Origin: Panorpa germanica
Taxonomy: Eukaryota; Arthropoda; Insecta; Mecoptera; Panorpidae
NCBI GenBank assembly: GCA_963678705.1
Contig: OY783210.1
Span: 14,199,331 to 14,263,330, forward strand
Length of the DNA: 64,000 nucleotides
Direction: 5' to 3'
Shown piece after piece: positions 22,201-32,396 of this stretch; the stretch's first letter is position 1; each line of letters begins with the position of its first letter. A program made the position numbers and the translations under genes. Under the pieces are notes generated by a model. That model was not told the DNA's origin, did no database searches, and was given only the letters and a program-made list of their open reading frames with translations.

Positions 22201-25176
22201 GCAGTATTTTAATTTTTTCATCGTGTAGAGGGTTGCATTGGCACAATTCGGTCGCCGTTTGAATATAAAGGTGTACTAAGTTTTTTGTGATTATTTCGAA
22301 AACTATAACCCCCACAAAAAATTTGTAAAAAGATTTTTTGTAGATAATAACGTACAACTAATCTACAACGTTTGTTACTAACTTTTTGTAGTAGCTTTTG
22401 AAATAAGAAAGTTATAAACCTTAATATATTTTACGTTTAAAAAGTTACAATAAATAAATATTATTAAAAGTTTTATATAATATTATCTACAAAAAAATAC
22501 TTAATAAATTTTTTGTAGAAGTTATACTGTTTAAGAAAAGCAAAGAAAGTGATTGCATCTATATTTTCAAGATAGAAGCTGAATGGAGCACCCCACAGCT
22601 CGAAAACTCAAATGTAAATATCGACTTGAGTTTTTTACAGGATAAAAATATTTGTAGTCAGCCCAAAATACACAAGATACTATAGCATTTACCTGCCGGT
22701 CATTAATTCGCCTTTACATTGTACAGGAGCGTATGTTCCATCGGGCAAACATTTGGGAGGTTGCCATATGACATCTTTTCCAGGTAAAGGTATGAATTGG
22801 CTGTACAAGCATGAATCTAAAAAATTAATACGAATTTCTTAAAAATTTAATTTTTGTCTTTTTAAATTCGTTGAAATTAGAGTTCAATAATACATTTTGG
22901 CAATGGTCCTTTTGAAATTAGATCAATCTTCGTTAAAACATACCTTTGTCAAAGTCGCAATTACTACCAGCAGCATTTACTACGCATTTTAACCCAGGTG
23001 CACATTCGTTGGCGGCATTGCAAGCCTGGTTATATCCTAGAAAGATATTGTTCGTTTAAAGACATTGGTTACTATAATATTATAAAGTGCATCTGCATAG
23101 AACGAGTGAAACGATTTATAAGTAACTAAAGAAAAACTTTTGTCGAAGTATGTACAAGCAGAATCGCTATGCACACAAAACAAACGCTCTATCTTTTCAA
23201 AATGCCAACACGTTCACTTTTAAAAAAATATTCAACTTTATAATGCCTTATTGAAATAACGACACTGTCAATCATTATCGTTTATCAGCTATTTTTATTA
23301 GAAAAAATACCTATTTGTTTTCTGCTACTGCAACAGTTACAATTTAAGGTTTATTTTTTATTTTGAAAGTTACAATAAATATTTATTAGGAAAAGTTATA
23401 CAGTAGGGCCTCGTTAATCCGGAGAGGCAAAAACAAGACCCTTTATGGATTATCGAGGCGTCCGGATTATAGTATGCCATATTAAATGTTAATAAAACAC
23501 ATGTTTAACCTTAGTTTCTTTAATCAATTTTTAAATTATAGCATATAGACAAAATGTACATGTTCAAAATTACAACTATGTAAGGAAATCAGTAAGTTAA
23601 AATAAAACATTAGGTAATTCTTCTTGAAAAAGTCTGTAATATTCTTCTGTTTATAATTTTCGCACTTCATTTCGAAAGCCCGGTCTCTAAGTCGACGGAG
23701 AAACATAACTTCGTGGCTATCAAATTCGTTATCTTCAGCCCATTTTAAAGCAGTGTTTAAAGCTCCTACTGCCTCTGAATTACCAACTTTTGTGATTTTT
23801 AGAATTTCAACGCTATTGTCCTCATCTTCCTCATCGTCCTCACACATAGCCGCTCGCACAATCTCCTCATCAGTTAACACTTCATATCTTTGTAACTCGC
23901 TTTCGGCACCATCATTTACAACGTTAAACATCATTCATCATTTGACAGTTTTTCACCGGCCATTTTTAAACGTCTTATTCCGTGGCGTTTTTTAAATTTG
24001 TCTAACCATCCCCGGCTTGCATTAAATCCAATATTGGAGTTTGTAATCTGGCGATGAAAAATTCGAGCTTTCTCACAAATCATATCACCACTTACAGGAA
24101 CATGCAAATCGCCTTTGTTGCAAAAACCACGTAAACAAAGCATCTTCTAAAACAGGATTTTCCGATTTCCTCAGTTTTCGTACACCGGGACCACGTTCTG
24201 TTAGGCTAACAAACTTCAAGAGTTTGTCTTTGTTTTTCTTTATGTCGCCTACAGTTGACCTGCCTATACCAAACTTCCGAGCAATGACAGGGTAGCTGTC
24301 ACCCTTATCTAACATTTCTATAATCCGTAATTTGTCTTTTATTGTTAATGTCGAATGTTTACGTGGCGGCGCCATGATGTTAGCGAGCACACTTAATTGA
24401 CACTACGTATTACACGAAAGGCGATAAACAAAAGACTGACGGCGCATTGGCTCATGACAGCCCCCGCACCTACACGCCGCCGGGCCTCCCCCGCTAATCC
24501 CATTGGATTACATCCCGGCCGGATTACAGCGATCACCGAACAAGCGAGAGTCCGGATTACCGAGGCCCTACTGTAGATAATATTGTTATTAATATAAAAG
24601 CATATTAAACTTTTTTTGTGAGTTTTATAGTTTTTAAGATAAACAAAGAAAACTGATTATACCCATTTTTCAAGATGGTGACCAAATGGGAACGCCCACC
24701 ATCTCGAAAATTGAAATTTAAATGCAGGTGAAAAAGGAATATACCTTTTCATCCTAAATGCACGCTTAGATAACGAATTTTTCCGACTATAAATGATAAA
24801 TTAAAAATTCTAAGTACAAATTTCATCCTTCTCTTACATATAGCAAAAAGCAATTGTAAATTCTAATTCTCTATTCCAAAAAAAAAAAAAAAATCAATAC
24901 TAAATATTGATTAAAATGACAGACTGTACGACGGCACCTTAAGCAATTTTTTAAGCTAAACTTGATGTTGTAATTACCAGGTAACTGAACGCAATTTCCA
25001 CAGTATCCTTTAATAGTAGATTTTGGTGAATAATATTCCCCTGTGGGGCATTTTACTTCTCCCAAACATCCCTGACTTCCAATAGTTATTGCATCTAAAT
25101 CAAAATTATTAGTTTGACACAATACACAGTTTTTTAAAATTAACGTCAAAAATAATACTCCTATAACTTTATACAT
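19017..25176 (-). CDS. secreted protein with four thyroglobulin type-1-like domains (paralog A)
   Basis: Eight coding exons, every junction GT-AG and phase-compatible, join to 386 codons (385 residues): 24978-25176, 22944-23036, 22693-22816, 22011-22087, 20944-21135, 20581-20749, 20318-20403, 19017-19234. Starts MYKVIGVLFLTLILKN, a signal peptide; five in-frame codons upstream lack an ATG. Then a Cys-rich segment (residues ~36-97, with CAPGLKC), Tg1-1 (~99-164, VQCKG and CFC), Tg1-2 (~165-228, LQCDSG and CWC), Tg1-3 (~229-313) and Tg1-4 (~314-380). Domains 3 and 4 lack the QC cysteine and the first cysteine of CWC. Tg1 modules often inhibit papain-like or aspartic proteases; that role here is inference. 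It has the same exon number and phases as the neighbour at 11246-18157, so the two are tandem duplicates. Confidence 0.85.
19573..20250. mobile_element. dispersed repeat, copy 2 of 2
   Basis: Same element and orientation as 15352-16010. It sits in intron 7 of Tg1 gene A, not in the intron equivalent to that of the other copy, so it was not carried along by the gene duplication. Confidence 0.75.
20318..20403 (-). CDS. Tg1 gene A exon 7 (second half of Tg1-3)
   Basis: 86 bases, phase 2 in and phase 1 out. AYCIWKDNTRI, then GSGNFLKINC. AYC aligns with CWC. Confidence 0.85.
20581..20749 (-). CDS. Tg1 gene A exon 6 (first half of Tg1-3)
   Basis: 169 bases, phase 1 in and phase 2 out. Encodes YLRKCESAKYAQAAI and LFCDYDGSYGL. 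Confidence 0.85.
20944..21135 (-). CDS. Tg1 gene A exon 5 (Tg1-2, complete)
   Basis: 192 bases, phase 1 in and out. A full six-cysteine domain: ACSRKRVELE, HCNSAGGFEELQCDSG, CWCANEQTG and a terminal LLPC. Confidence 0.9.
21216..21839. mobile_element. full-length ATGGGCTTGTG-family MITE
   Basis: 624 bp with inverted ends (AATGGGCTTGTGTCCTCAT left; GGACACAAGCCCATT right). Near-identical copies at 31269-31882, 34694-35322, 42572-43153 and, reversed, 50332-50952. No coding frame. In intron 4 of Tg1 gene A. Confidence 0.85.
22011..22087 (-). CDS. Tg1 gene A exon 4 (second half of Tg1-1)
   Basis: 77 bases, phase 2 in and phase 1 out. CFCSDAKGNRIFGEQWWRK, then NMSC. Confidence 0.9.
22189..22674. 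mobile_element. MITE with GTATTTTGGG ends
   Basis: GTATTTTGGGTGGG at the left and CAGCCCAAAATAC at the right form an inverted pair about 485 bp apart. Internal sequence is related to the repeat at about 23340-23400 and 24574-24740 that hosts the Tigger element. In intron 3 of Tg1 gene A. Confidence 0.55.
22693..22816 (-). CDS. Tg1 gene A exon 3 (first half of Tg1-1)
   Basis: 124 bases, phase 1 in and phase 2 out. SCLYSQFIPLPGKDV, then PPKCLPDGTYAPVQCKGE, the PxC-x3-G-x-Y-x-P-x-QC core. Confidence 0.9.
22944..23036 (-). CDS. Tg1 gene A exon 2 (Cys-rich segment)
   Basis: 93 bases, phase 1 in and out. GYNQACNAANECAPGLKCVV and NCDFDK. Counterpart of 16556-16663. Confidence 0.85.
23401..24573 (-). 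mobile_element. Tigger/pogo-type DNA transposon, internally deleted
   Basis: Inverted ends CAGTAGGGCCTCGTTAATCC (left) and GGATTACCGAGGCCCTACTG (right) with a TA duplication on both sides (23399-23400, 24574-24575). The whole element is 1173 bp, well below the ~2.4 kb usual for Tigger. It carries remnants of a transposase on the minus strand but lacks the DDE catalytic region. It lies in intron 1 of Tg1 gene A, inserted in another repeat. Confidence 0.9.
23536..24375 (-). pseudogene. Tigger transposase remnant (DNA-binding domain plus C-terminus)
   Basis: Three open pieces. 24375 to about 24130 encodes the CENP-B/pogo N-terminal helix-turn-helix (APPRKHSTLTIKDKLRIIEM, IARKFGIGRSTVGDI). 23931 to about 24120, in another frame, encodes the second DNA-binding helix set (VPVSGDMICEKARIFHRQ, SRGWLDKFKKRHGI). 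23536-23934 encodes the C-terminal tail (YEVLTDEEIV, LRRLRD, NITDFFKK). At least one frameshift lies near 24120-24140. The DDE/D region between the second and third pieces is missing, so the product could bind DNA at most. KLSNDE ends in a stop. Confidence 0.85.
24978..25176 (-). CDS. Tg1 gene A exon 1 (signal peptide)
   Basis: Starts MYKVIGVLFLTLILKNCVLC, a hydrophobic signal. Then GCLGEVKCPTGEYY and YCGNCVQLPG. Ends in phase 1 at CCTG|GTAATT. Confidence 0.85.
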
Positions 25177-26274
25177 GATTTTGATTTTCACAACTAAAAT
25201 GATTTACTTCGTTGTAATAAATTTGAAGTATCATAACTGTTACATTCTTATCAGCCACTTGCGAATATTCTTTTTTTTTCCATTTTATGGATTCTGAAGT
25301 TATTTTGATATCGTGTCTGTCACATTTATATTCGAAATCAATGTTAAATTTGTGTAAGTAGAATAATTTTATTATATTATTTGTTTTAAGGCATCAACAA
25401 ATATTTATAATGATTTTTTTTAAATAAATACTTCTGTAACGCCTGCTACAAATAAGAAGCAACCGCAATAACTATCTTAGTGTTATTATTTAACTAATTA
25501 CAGTATTACTTTGTTATACTGGGAATCGTTCAGATATAAATTATAATTTTATGTTATTGATTATTTACGCTAAAAGAAGACATAACAACACATTTTTGTT
25601 TTACCTTTCATCCATGCATTTCAAAACTCTTGAGAAAAAACAATTTCCTAAAATTTAGTAATGTATTGTTTAAACGATATTTGAATTATGGTTATGTTTA
25701 ACTTGAAAAATAATATTTGAAAAATTCTCCAAGTTTTTACTTGAGAGTACAGAAAATTGTTAACCAAATTTATTTTCTTATTGTCTTACATAGGTATCTA
25801 TAGTACTTAGAATACTTTAAACTGGAAATTGTGATACTGATTAAAAAAGGGTTAAATATTAAATTAAATTAAATTGAAGACTACAGTTATAGAAAAAAAT
25901 ATATTTAGAAAAAAATTACATGTAATAAAATGTGTCTAGTCTATATATAATTTTTACTAAATATGTATGTTCTTTGTTTTATTATATCGAAATTCGCATG
26001 AACATATTATAGTTTTGAAAACACTAAGGTACATAATGTATCTTCCATTATCTTATCAATTTATTTGCCATTGTGATAATAATGAACCATACTTTTATGA
26101 TACCAGTTATCAAATTATTTATTATTAATTGGATTTGCCACTTCATTCCTTGAAACAAAGCAAATTGTTAAAAAAAATTGATGTATTCGTCATTTCCTGT
26201 AGATACTTACATTCTATATTAGCAGTAGTTTGCAGTGTAGCCGAGATGGTTAAGTTCTTAGTATATAGAATTTT
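25177..26274. other. 5' flank of Tg1 gene A, AT-rich, no gene
   Basis: No coding frame or clear repeat is seen. The promoter of Tg1 gene A should lie in the first few hundred bases, but the many TATA-like strings in this DNA prevent a call. Confidence 0.4.
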
Positions 26275-26600
26275 AGATTACTACTAGCTGTCCCGGCCAC
26301 GCGTTGCTGTGACTAACGTTTTTGTCATATTACATTACATAGCGCCATCTATTGAATATTTACTCAATCTAGTCAACAGAATATTTACTCAATCTAGTCA
26401 ACAGATGTCGCCATCTTTTAAAATCAGATAATTAATAATAAATCATAATAATTAATCATAAATTGAGATGTAAGCTATCCTATCTTTCAAGTTGGATCAA
26501 ACTGCACCCGGTGTACAAATTTGATTAAAATCGGTTAAGTAGTTTAGGAGTCCATCGCGGACAAACATGTGACACGTAATTTATATATATTAAGATGTAT
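26275..26600 (+). mobile_element. RTE-like LINE/SINE 3' tail
   Basis: Starts TACTAGCTGTCCCGGCCACG and ends with GATTAAAATCGGTTAAGTAG and AGGAGTCCATCGCGGACAAA before a TATATATT run. This is the arrangement seen in 3' tails of RTE-type retroposons widespread in arthropods. A 25-base unit starting AATATTTACTCAATC is tandemly duplicated (26355-26379, 26380-26404). No ORF remains. Confidence 0.6.
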
Positions 26601-26604
26601 ACTA

Positions 26605-27654
26605 CCTCAATCTAGATTGTTGCTTATAAAAATGTCCCGTTAAATACAAAAAATACTGTTTACGTACAAAATGAAATAATAAAACAGCCTTTTTGTATTG
26701 TTCAAAACATAAGTAGACCTTTTTAAAGATTAGTGTAGTCATTGTCTTAACTTTTTCATTGTTATCTGTCTTAAGAGTCATAAAACAAAACGTTTTAGAC
26801 ATAATTTACATTTGTTAGATAAAAATCTTTAACCAGGCACATTCGGAACCACTAAGGTTAGCAAGGTTAGGTAAGGATTAGCGATTATGCTGGATTATCG
26901 TATGTCAATGTAGTTTTGAGGGAAATACTAAAGATAAATTGCTCTCCTTAAAAATACAAACGATATAAATATCAAAATAAGAATAATCAGAAATTCGTCA
27001 TGCTAGAAAGTTCAGAGTTAAAGAAAAACTTATTCAATATCACAGTTTTGTCTCTATAATTGGCCTATGACAATAACATATTTCTAAAAGAGAGATAGAA
27101 ATGATAATACTTCGCGTATAACACAGTAAGTTCCAGTTCTATGTTTTTTCTAATGACTTTTCCAACTTTTAAACGAGATAAAATTGAGCCTCTACTTTGT
27201 AAGCTTTTCCAGACGACATTTAACATAACCTACTACTAAAAAACCTACTTAAAACCAACTTCCAAATTATTGAACCTATCTTGCAAGCTATTAAAGGGTT
27301 TTAGGAGAGACTGCTATAAATATTCTCAAAATATAATTTACTATTCGATTTGCTGAATATAAATTGCATAATTTATAAATATATATTACGATGTTTGTAG
27401 ATTATTAGATTAATATTTTAAGTTTTATATTTAATATACACCTTACTTGTTATCACTTGGTGTACAACATATCATATTTCTTATCTTATAACGCGGAATA
27501 TCAAACTTTGTGTAAACAATTATTTTAATTTAAACGTTAGCGCCTTAAATAATTTCATACCCGTTCTATCACAGACTGTGGCAACACTGTGTCGAAAAAA
27601 ACAGTTTTCTTGAGATTCACAAGTGACGACTAAGATTTGCTATAAAGTGTCTAA
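26605..27654. other. AT-rich spacer with one diverged repeat, no gene
   Basis: No supported gene. Around 27485-27600 (AAGGCGC-like and GTGGCAACACTG motifs) the sequence matches, inverted, a piece at about 36080-36140 in Spn intron 1, so at least this part is a dispersed repeat. Confidence 0.4.
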
Positions 27655-28235
27655 TTCAACCTTAGACCATATATAAATGGAGTGTGAGCCTATGTTTTCT
27701 ACAGATTAAAAGTGTGGCCAAAATGTGTGCGAGAGAGAAAGGTATATGTTCCTATTTGTTCTCTATGCGCATGCGTCAAAAGTTACAGCTGTCTAGATAT
27801 AATAAATATCAATATTCTATCAAGATATAATAAATAAAATATATGTAAAGAAATTATATTTCTTTAGTTGGTACAAAGCTCGTCTGTCGGTAAAACAGTG
27901 ACCGTTCAGTGAAAACATATACTTATGAACGCCATAGATGTCCCTCTAGAGGTAACGATCAACATAGTTGATATTTGGAGTGAACAGAACTCACGTTTTT
28001 AGTTATATTTAGTTTATATAGTTTATTTTTATTTATACATTATTCTACATTAATATAATGTCATATTTAACAACTGCCACGTATTATATCTAGACAGCTC
28101 TGACTTGACAAGTGTTACTTTCGACACATGCGCATAGAGAACAAATAGGAACATATACCGTTCCCTCTCGCTCACATTTTGGACACACTTTCAGGTCCAG
28201 CATTCACTCTCCATATATATATGCTCTAAGAATTC
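27655..28235. mobile_element. element with ~140-bp inverted ends
   Basis: 27662-27800 and 28090-28233 are inverted copies; the arms share TATGTTCCTATTTGTTCTCT and ATGCGCATG. They enclose about 290 AT-rich bases. No coding frame. Overall it looks like a MITE or small foldback element. Confidence 0.7.
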
Positions 28236-28865
28236 AACTGACGTTCCGATGTCCTCTTCGCCTTCTTCTTTTTCTTTATTTGGTTCTTCTTTCTTCTCGT
28301 CTTCATCCTCTTTTCCCTGCTCTGACCTTCACCTGCCAGTTATACTACTTGTTTTATGTTTTAAATTTAATAAATATCAATAATAAAATTCTCGACCCAC
28401 AGTTACAGAATCTTAATGTTATCAAAGATAAGGCAATAGTAAATATTTCGTAATAAAAATAATTTAGTACATGTTTCATTTTTAAGAATATTGGTTTGAC
28501 GTAATATCTTCTAATAACAGTGAGTGACGCGTTTTTACCTGACGAATATTTATTACTGTGTGATAGTACTTGTAAAATTATTGGAATGAAAAATGGTTAG
28601 TAATTATCATGTTAATTAATATTAATCGCATATATTAGAATAGTTCTTTTATTTATTATCAAATTATATTTTAATTTAGTTTTAGTAATGGTGTTAACAA
28701 TAGGTAATTGAATAATTCTTATCTACTTATTTAATAGTTCAAATTCAAATACAAAAAGTTTATTGTTCATAAATTATTTACAAAATATTTATTAGTTTAT
28801 TTCTTAATTCTATGGCGCCTAGCTCTCGTCTATATCCACATTGTCGATGTTGTTATAATTCAGAC

Positions 28866-29435
28866 TGCGAAGGTTCGCCGACGACTTATGCTTAAGGTAG
28901 TTGTATCGTGATAGTCATGCTCAAAAGTATAACTCAGCAACCTAAAATTATAATGTAGCTGAAACGTTAGTGTCAAATAGTCTCGTTAAAAACTTTTGTG
29001 AAAGTACAGTCTCACTGTTCTCACTACATGTAAATAGTATCTACACGTACATACACATACACAGTCATTTCTTGATTTTATAAAAATTTTCAATGTTTAC
29101 AAAATTTTATTTCTGTAATGGCGTGGACAATAATTTCCATTTTTTTTTATGTGATTAATAACTACTGTTTCTATAATATATTAAATTTTTATTGAATTCC
29201 TTTGAATCGTTTTTATTTTATTCGATAAAAATAACATTGAAATTACTATTTCCCATAAGAGCCTGTGTTAAAATAACAAAACTTTAATATCGTTTTTCTC
29301 AATAATGGAGTGGTAAATTTTAATCGACCTGAGGTCAATATGTCTTATAATTAATTAAAGAGCAATTAAATGAAGTTTTATTAAAATCCTTTGAAAAGTT
29401 ATTCCACGATACAACTACCTTAAGGTTATAAGTGA
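28866..29435. mobile_element. MITE with CTTAAGGTAGTTGTATCGTG ends
   Basis: CTTAAGGTAGTTGTATCGTG near 28891-28910 and the complementary CACGATACAACTACCTTAAG near 29405-29424 are inverted, about 500 bases apart, and the outer flanks (CGACTTAT and ATAAGT) also pair. No ORF. Confidence 0.65.
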
Positions 29436-30652
29436 GGTTAAAAGAATAGAATTTAAGTTTAAAGCTAAATGTTAAATTACCTCATTTCCTACGTAAGGTA
29501 CCTGGAAAAATGCAAATTGCTAACAGCAAAGAAACTTAAATAAATAAATACAAATACCTCATTTCCTGAGCAATTTTTCTTATTATCTTTTCTTTAGCAT
29601 ATTGCATATTATATTCAGAAAAGTATTATACCTTCTGTTTAAATTTGCAAAAAAGAAATTGTAATAAAATTTGAAAAAAAGTATGATATTTTCTTGAAAT
29701 CAAAACCCCTTTGCATCACCTCGTATTTTTAATTTTTAGAAAGAAAACTGTAATCAAAAACTATAAATTCTAATTAAATAACTGTAGTATAAAGTAATTA
29801 GGATTTGGTTTTACATGTTAACTTTTATAACACGTTATTATTTCTGCTTTATCTTTGATAACGTTATCCGTTTAATACATTCTTATCGTTTTATTGTTGT
29901 TAAGCCTTTTGCTGTAATTTTTTTTAATGTTTATTTTATTATTTTATTAATGTACTTTGATAAAAATTCAACAAATAACATACAGTTTTCATTACAATGC
30001 AGATAATCCATAACTTATTTATAAGTAATTGTATTAAATTATTAGAGATACATATCGAAGAGATAGATATAATGTAATCTCAAATTATTACCATACTCAT
30101 TTGATCCCGCTGAACACAGTTACATTTATCCTCCTATATTATAATATTCCAACTGAAGGTTGATATGTTTATATGCATCAGCGATTTGTATGGTGGCTCG
30201 AAAACGGCTCCGCGCATTTTCATGAAAATTGCCTATTTCGTAGAGAAAAAAAACTAAGACTTGGCGCACTTGGATTTTCCCCTGAATTTCCTGGAAACTC
30301 GTAATTTTGGAAAAACTAAAAAAAAATATTTTACTTTTTGCTCTGTAAGTTTTAATTCGTAAAAGATAGAAAGTTGAAATTTGGCATGTGTATTACGGTG
30401 TTCAATGCTAACATATCTTGAAAATTAGAAATTGAAAAATTAGGGGGCCCGGTAGGAAACTTTAGAGAAAACTTAAATTCCGGATTATTTAACAATAAAA
30501 TATGTTATTACAAATTTTTTTTTCAAAATTCAAAAACTTTATATGGGGGCACTGGGACGGCTTTTGTCGAGGTGAAAAATTGGGCTAGAAAGTTGAAATT
30601 TTATATATAGGGTAACTTTAGTACCTGAACTGAAAAGCACTAGTCTCAAAGT
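29436..30652. other. spacer, no gene
   Basis: 29815-30006 is open in one frame but T-rich and unlike coding DNA. 30170-30640 is less AT-rich and looks like a diverged repeat (GGGGGCCCGG, GGGGGCACTGGGACGG) with no recognisable protein. Confidence 0.4.
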
Positions 30653-30782
30653 GAGTCACTTGTCCATAATATTTATAGAAACGAATAAGATAAAAATCAT
30701 TATTGTATTATAGGTTTATACCGCTCTTATAACCTCTTTTAAGTATAAGTCGCCGCCGAACTATCGTGATTTGGACTACATT
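30653..30782. repeat. half copy of the GTTCGGC-end MITE
   Basis: GAAACGAATAAGATAAAAAT, then TATAACCTCTTTTAAGTATA and GCCGAACTATCGTGATTTGG match the right half of the 9381-9600 element; the left half is missing. Confidence 0.65.
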
Positions 30783-31233
30783 AACAATTTGTTTCTTTAA
30801 TTATTAAAGGGAAATGTTACAGCAAATTCTGATGCATGGTGCATCACGTCCACAGATTTGCAATTAAGTATTATATTCCGCAACATTAACTCAATTACTT
30901 ATTTCTTCTGTAATGTCTTTACCTTTAAGATATTTAAAAAATAAAACGCCAATATGCATATATTAAAATATATTTCAATCGAAAATTTAAAAAACCGCCC
31001 CTAAAGAAAGAATAGCCCATTTGTAGTACTAAATGCAGAAATAGGGCAACATTAAGTAATAATAAATAAATCAAATTCCTTTAAAATAATTATATATACT
31101 TGTATAGTAATTCCTATTACATAATATAGATTAGAAGGTGTTCTTACTTCTTTTTGTTCAAGTATCTCAATGCACAGAACATGTTTTCTAAGCGCCTCAA
31201 GCGATTTTCGTTATAAATTTATGCACATACATA

Positions 31234-32037
31234 CAGAGTGTCCCAGAGTGAAAAGTTAGATGTCAAACAATAGCTTATGTCCTCATTTTTTAGTGGTCGA
31301 TTTTTCAATTGTTGATTGAAATTGATGTTAATAAATGTGTATTGGCGTGTCTATTTTATTAAATATCTAAATGTTGACGGAGATATAGTAATTAAAAATT
31401 TGAATTGTAGTTTTAGCGCTAGAAATGGTCGCCCATATTCTTATGAGAAATGCATTTTAACGTCAGTTATTTGTTGAGTAGGTCAATGTTGTGGTAATGT
31501 TTCGTAGCTGTTGGTAGTCGAAATAGTCAAGTCAAGTCAAAGAATAATAAGTTTTTATTTTATTTAATCCTGTTACGGCAGACATATTATTGAAATTTTA
31601 TTGTTCCTTGAAATAGCTGTAAATAATATTTGATATTTTGATATATAAATACATATAGCAGAGATTTATGAGCAGCGGTTGTGATGTCACATGCATTTGG
31701 AATGTATACAACGTTGAAACCCTTTAATAATTAAAGAGACAAAATGACTTTTTGAATTGTTAATATCTCTTAACATACTCGGAATTATTAAAAAATAATT
31801 GAACATTTGCGGTTCTAGTAACCCACTTTATCAATATATAGTACATTTTTATAGAAATTAAGACATAGGACACAAGCTCATTTACTCAGGTTTGTTTCTC
31901 GGTTCCGTAGTCTTGACATTCTTCAAAACCCTTTAAATAAATAGGATGTCATCGATGATGGTATTAAAATTGGAAACTTATCGACGTTAAATTAATAAAG
32001 GAGTTAAATAAAATTATAACAACTTTGAAACACCCTG
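31234..32037. mobile_element. mariner-like MITE with a nested ATGGGCTTGTG element
   Basis: Ends CAGAGTGTCCCAG and TTGAAACACCCTG form imperfect inverted repeats flanked by TA on both sides (31232-31233, 32038-32039), as in Tc1/mariner-type MITEs. A 614 bp ATGGGCTTGTG-family copy occupies 31269-31882, leaving only about 190 bases of host element. Confidence 0.6.
31269..31882. mobile_element. ATGGGCTTGTG-family MITE (nested)
   Basis: Left end degenerate (AATAGCTTATGTCCTCATTT), right end CACAAGCTCATT. Internal sequence follows the 34694-35322 copy closely. Confidence 0.8.
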
Positions 32038-32368
32038 TAATGTATTCATATATAATATATACATCATAACTGTCTCGATTTCAGTAAATGATTATAATAA
32101 TGTTCAAAAATTAACATAGATATAACTCTTAAAGGTATTACATTAATTTTTATTACAAATTGCACTTGTAGGTGTACCTAATTTATTATTATTCTGTTAT
32201 AATAAATTGAATTTTATGGTCCAGGCTAATCGACTATTTGGACAGGTAGATATCTCGGCTAGAGGTGTGAAAGAGAAAGCAAACTTTAGGGGTTATTGTC
32301 CACAATCTTAACCACGGAGAATACTTTTCTTTTGTAATTTGTAAGTAATATAATTTTTTTTATTGCAG

Positions 32369-32396
32369 GAATTTCTAAACTACATTTTAAATCGTA
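32369..32396 (+). other. Spn: 5' UTR part of the first coding exon of Spn
   Basis: A polypyrimidine tract and tattgcag acceptor end at 32368, 28 bases before the ATG. At least one non-coding upstream exon must therefore exist; it was not identified. Confidence 0.7.

Noticed and set aside
22058-22357. 99-codon minus frame overlapping Tg1 gene A exon 4
   Set aside because: Its reading through exon 4 is in another frame from the CFC-containing one, and its upstream part lies in a MITE.
24871-24977. Extension of Tg1 gene A exon 1 past the donor
   Set aside because: The frame stays open, but the sequence becomes low-complexity, while a good GT donor and a phase-matched exon 2 exist.
26238-26310. 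tRNA gene
   Set aside because: Only a box A-like string; no box B, no cloverleaf and no anticodon arm could be formed.
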